Shown here piece after piece: positions 50,608-50,757 of a stretch of DNA of 50,757 bases (position 1 is the stretch's first letter; every line of letters begins with the position of its first letter). The notes beneath the pieces are model-generated. The model was given only the letters and a program-made list of their open reading frames with translations, had not been told where the DNA came from and did not search any database. Source of the DNA: Chitinophagaceae bacterium. GTDB taxonomy: Bacteria > Bacteroidota > Bacteroidia > Chitinophagales > Chitinophagaceae. The stretch is from NCBI GenBank assembly GCA_947372105.1, contig CANBSH010000013.1, positions 1-50,757 of the forward strand, written 5' to 3'. The position numbers and the translations under genes were made by a program.

Positions 50608-50757
50608 TTACACCCATCGCTTCACTGTATCCGTAATACTTATCACCCCGGGCTTTTTGCCTTTGTCAAAACTGCCTAAATGTTTATCCATTTGTAATGC
50701 GCGCGCGCCGTTGAGTGTGGCCCAGCCCAGCATTTCGGCAAGAGGTATTTCGGGATG
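50608..50757 (-). CDS. Amidohydrolase family protein, C-terminal fragment
   Basis: The window begins inside this gene; only the last 49 codons are visible. The sequence AEMLGWATLNGARALQMDKHLGSFDKGKKPGVISI is the typical end of TRZ/ATZ-type amidohydrolases (cytosine, S-adenosylhomocysteine or guanine deaminases and chlorohydrolases), where ATLNGARAL precedes GSxxxGKKPGV. The stop codon (50610-50608) is 14 nt from the convergent recO stop. The exact substrate class cannot be decided from the fragment. Confidence 0.8.
   Translation of the reverse strand, partial: HPEIPLAEMLGWATLNGARALQMDKHLGSFDKGKKPGVISITDTVKRWV

Noticed and set aside
1..50757. Search for CRISPR arrays, tRNA/rRNA genes, insertion sequences and prophage
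   Set aside because: No regularly spaced repeats, no cloverleaf-like segments, no transposase or integrase motifs, and no structural phage genes were seen.

Overview
The window comes from an AT-rich member of the Bacteroidota, most likely the Chitinophagaceae or close relatives. The support is: no Shine-Dalgarno sequences before most genes; repeated promoter -7 elements of the Bacteroidota form TAnnTTTG; many predicted lipoproteins (OmpA-like, MsrB, two orphan lipoproteins); and lineage-typical families such as DUF4290, a DUF5690-like transporter, bacterial GH3 proteins and rhomboid/EEP operons. It is ordinary chromosome, densely coding on both strands. I see no rRNA, tRNA, CRISPR array, prophage or insertion sequence.

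Layout. 1-5.9 kb: a LysE-type exporter fragment and a GH3 protein (minus), an inositol-monophosphatase/thiL pair (plus), and nagA with a YafV-type amidase (minus). 6.0-7.5 kb: an orphan three-gene cassette of one Cys-rich lipoprotein and two small membrane proteins. 7.6-16.4 kb: recX, dnaN, a fatty-acid hydroxylase family protein, kdsB, a sugar porter, kdnB, an internally duplicated lipoprotein, dctA and a NifU-type scaffold. 16.5-24.7 kb: a PcrA/UvrD helicase, an OmpA lipoprotein, a PlsC-like acyltransferase, mnmH with a glycosyltransferase, a DUF5690-like carrier and msrB. 24.8-31.1 kb: adk, fabG, a second GH3 protein, lptB, metF and a thioredoxin-fold protein. 31.3-39.0 kb: rlmD, rhomboid, pseudo-rhomboid, EEP phosphatase, cysS, merC, a SCO protein and an epimerase. 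39.1-50.8 kb: lpxD, a candidate small RNA, a pseudouridine synthase, lysS, an M20 amidohydrolase, SDR-gmk, an S10 peptidase, mazEF, DUF4290, pheS, recO and an amidohydrolase fragment.

Themes. Outer-membrane/LPS biogenesis recurs (kdsB, kdnB, lpxD, lptB, the acyltransferase, OmpA). The kdsB/kdnB proximity suggests 8-amino-Kdo (Kdo8N) in the LPS. Translation and tRNA genes are frequent (cysS, lysS, pheS, rlmD, mnmH, a pseudouridine synthase).

The observations most worth following are: -7 promoter boxes only 4-6 nt before the start codon of six genes, implying leaderless mRNAs; a promoter-to-terminator non-coding transcript candidate at 40421-40498; the orphan lipoprotein/membrane cassette; tandem palindromes in front of mazEF; a 12-bp inverted repeat that would bury the TTG start of the amidase gene; and a rhomboid pseudoprotease next to an intact rhomboid.
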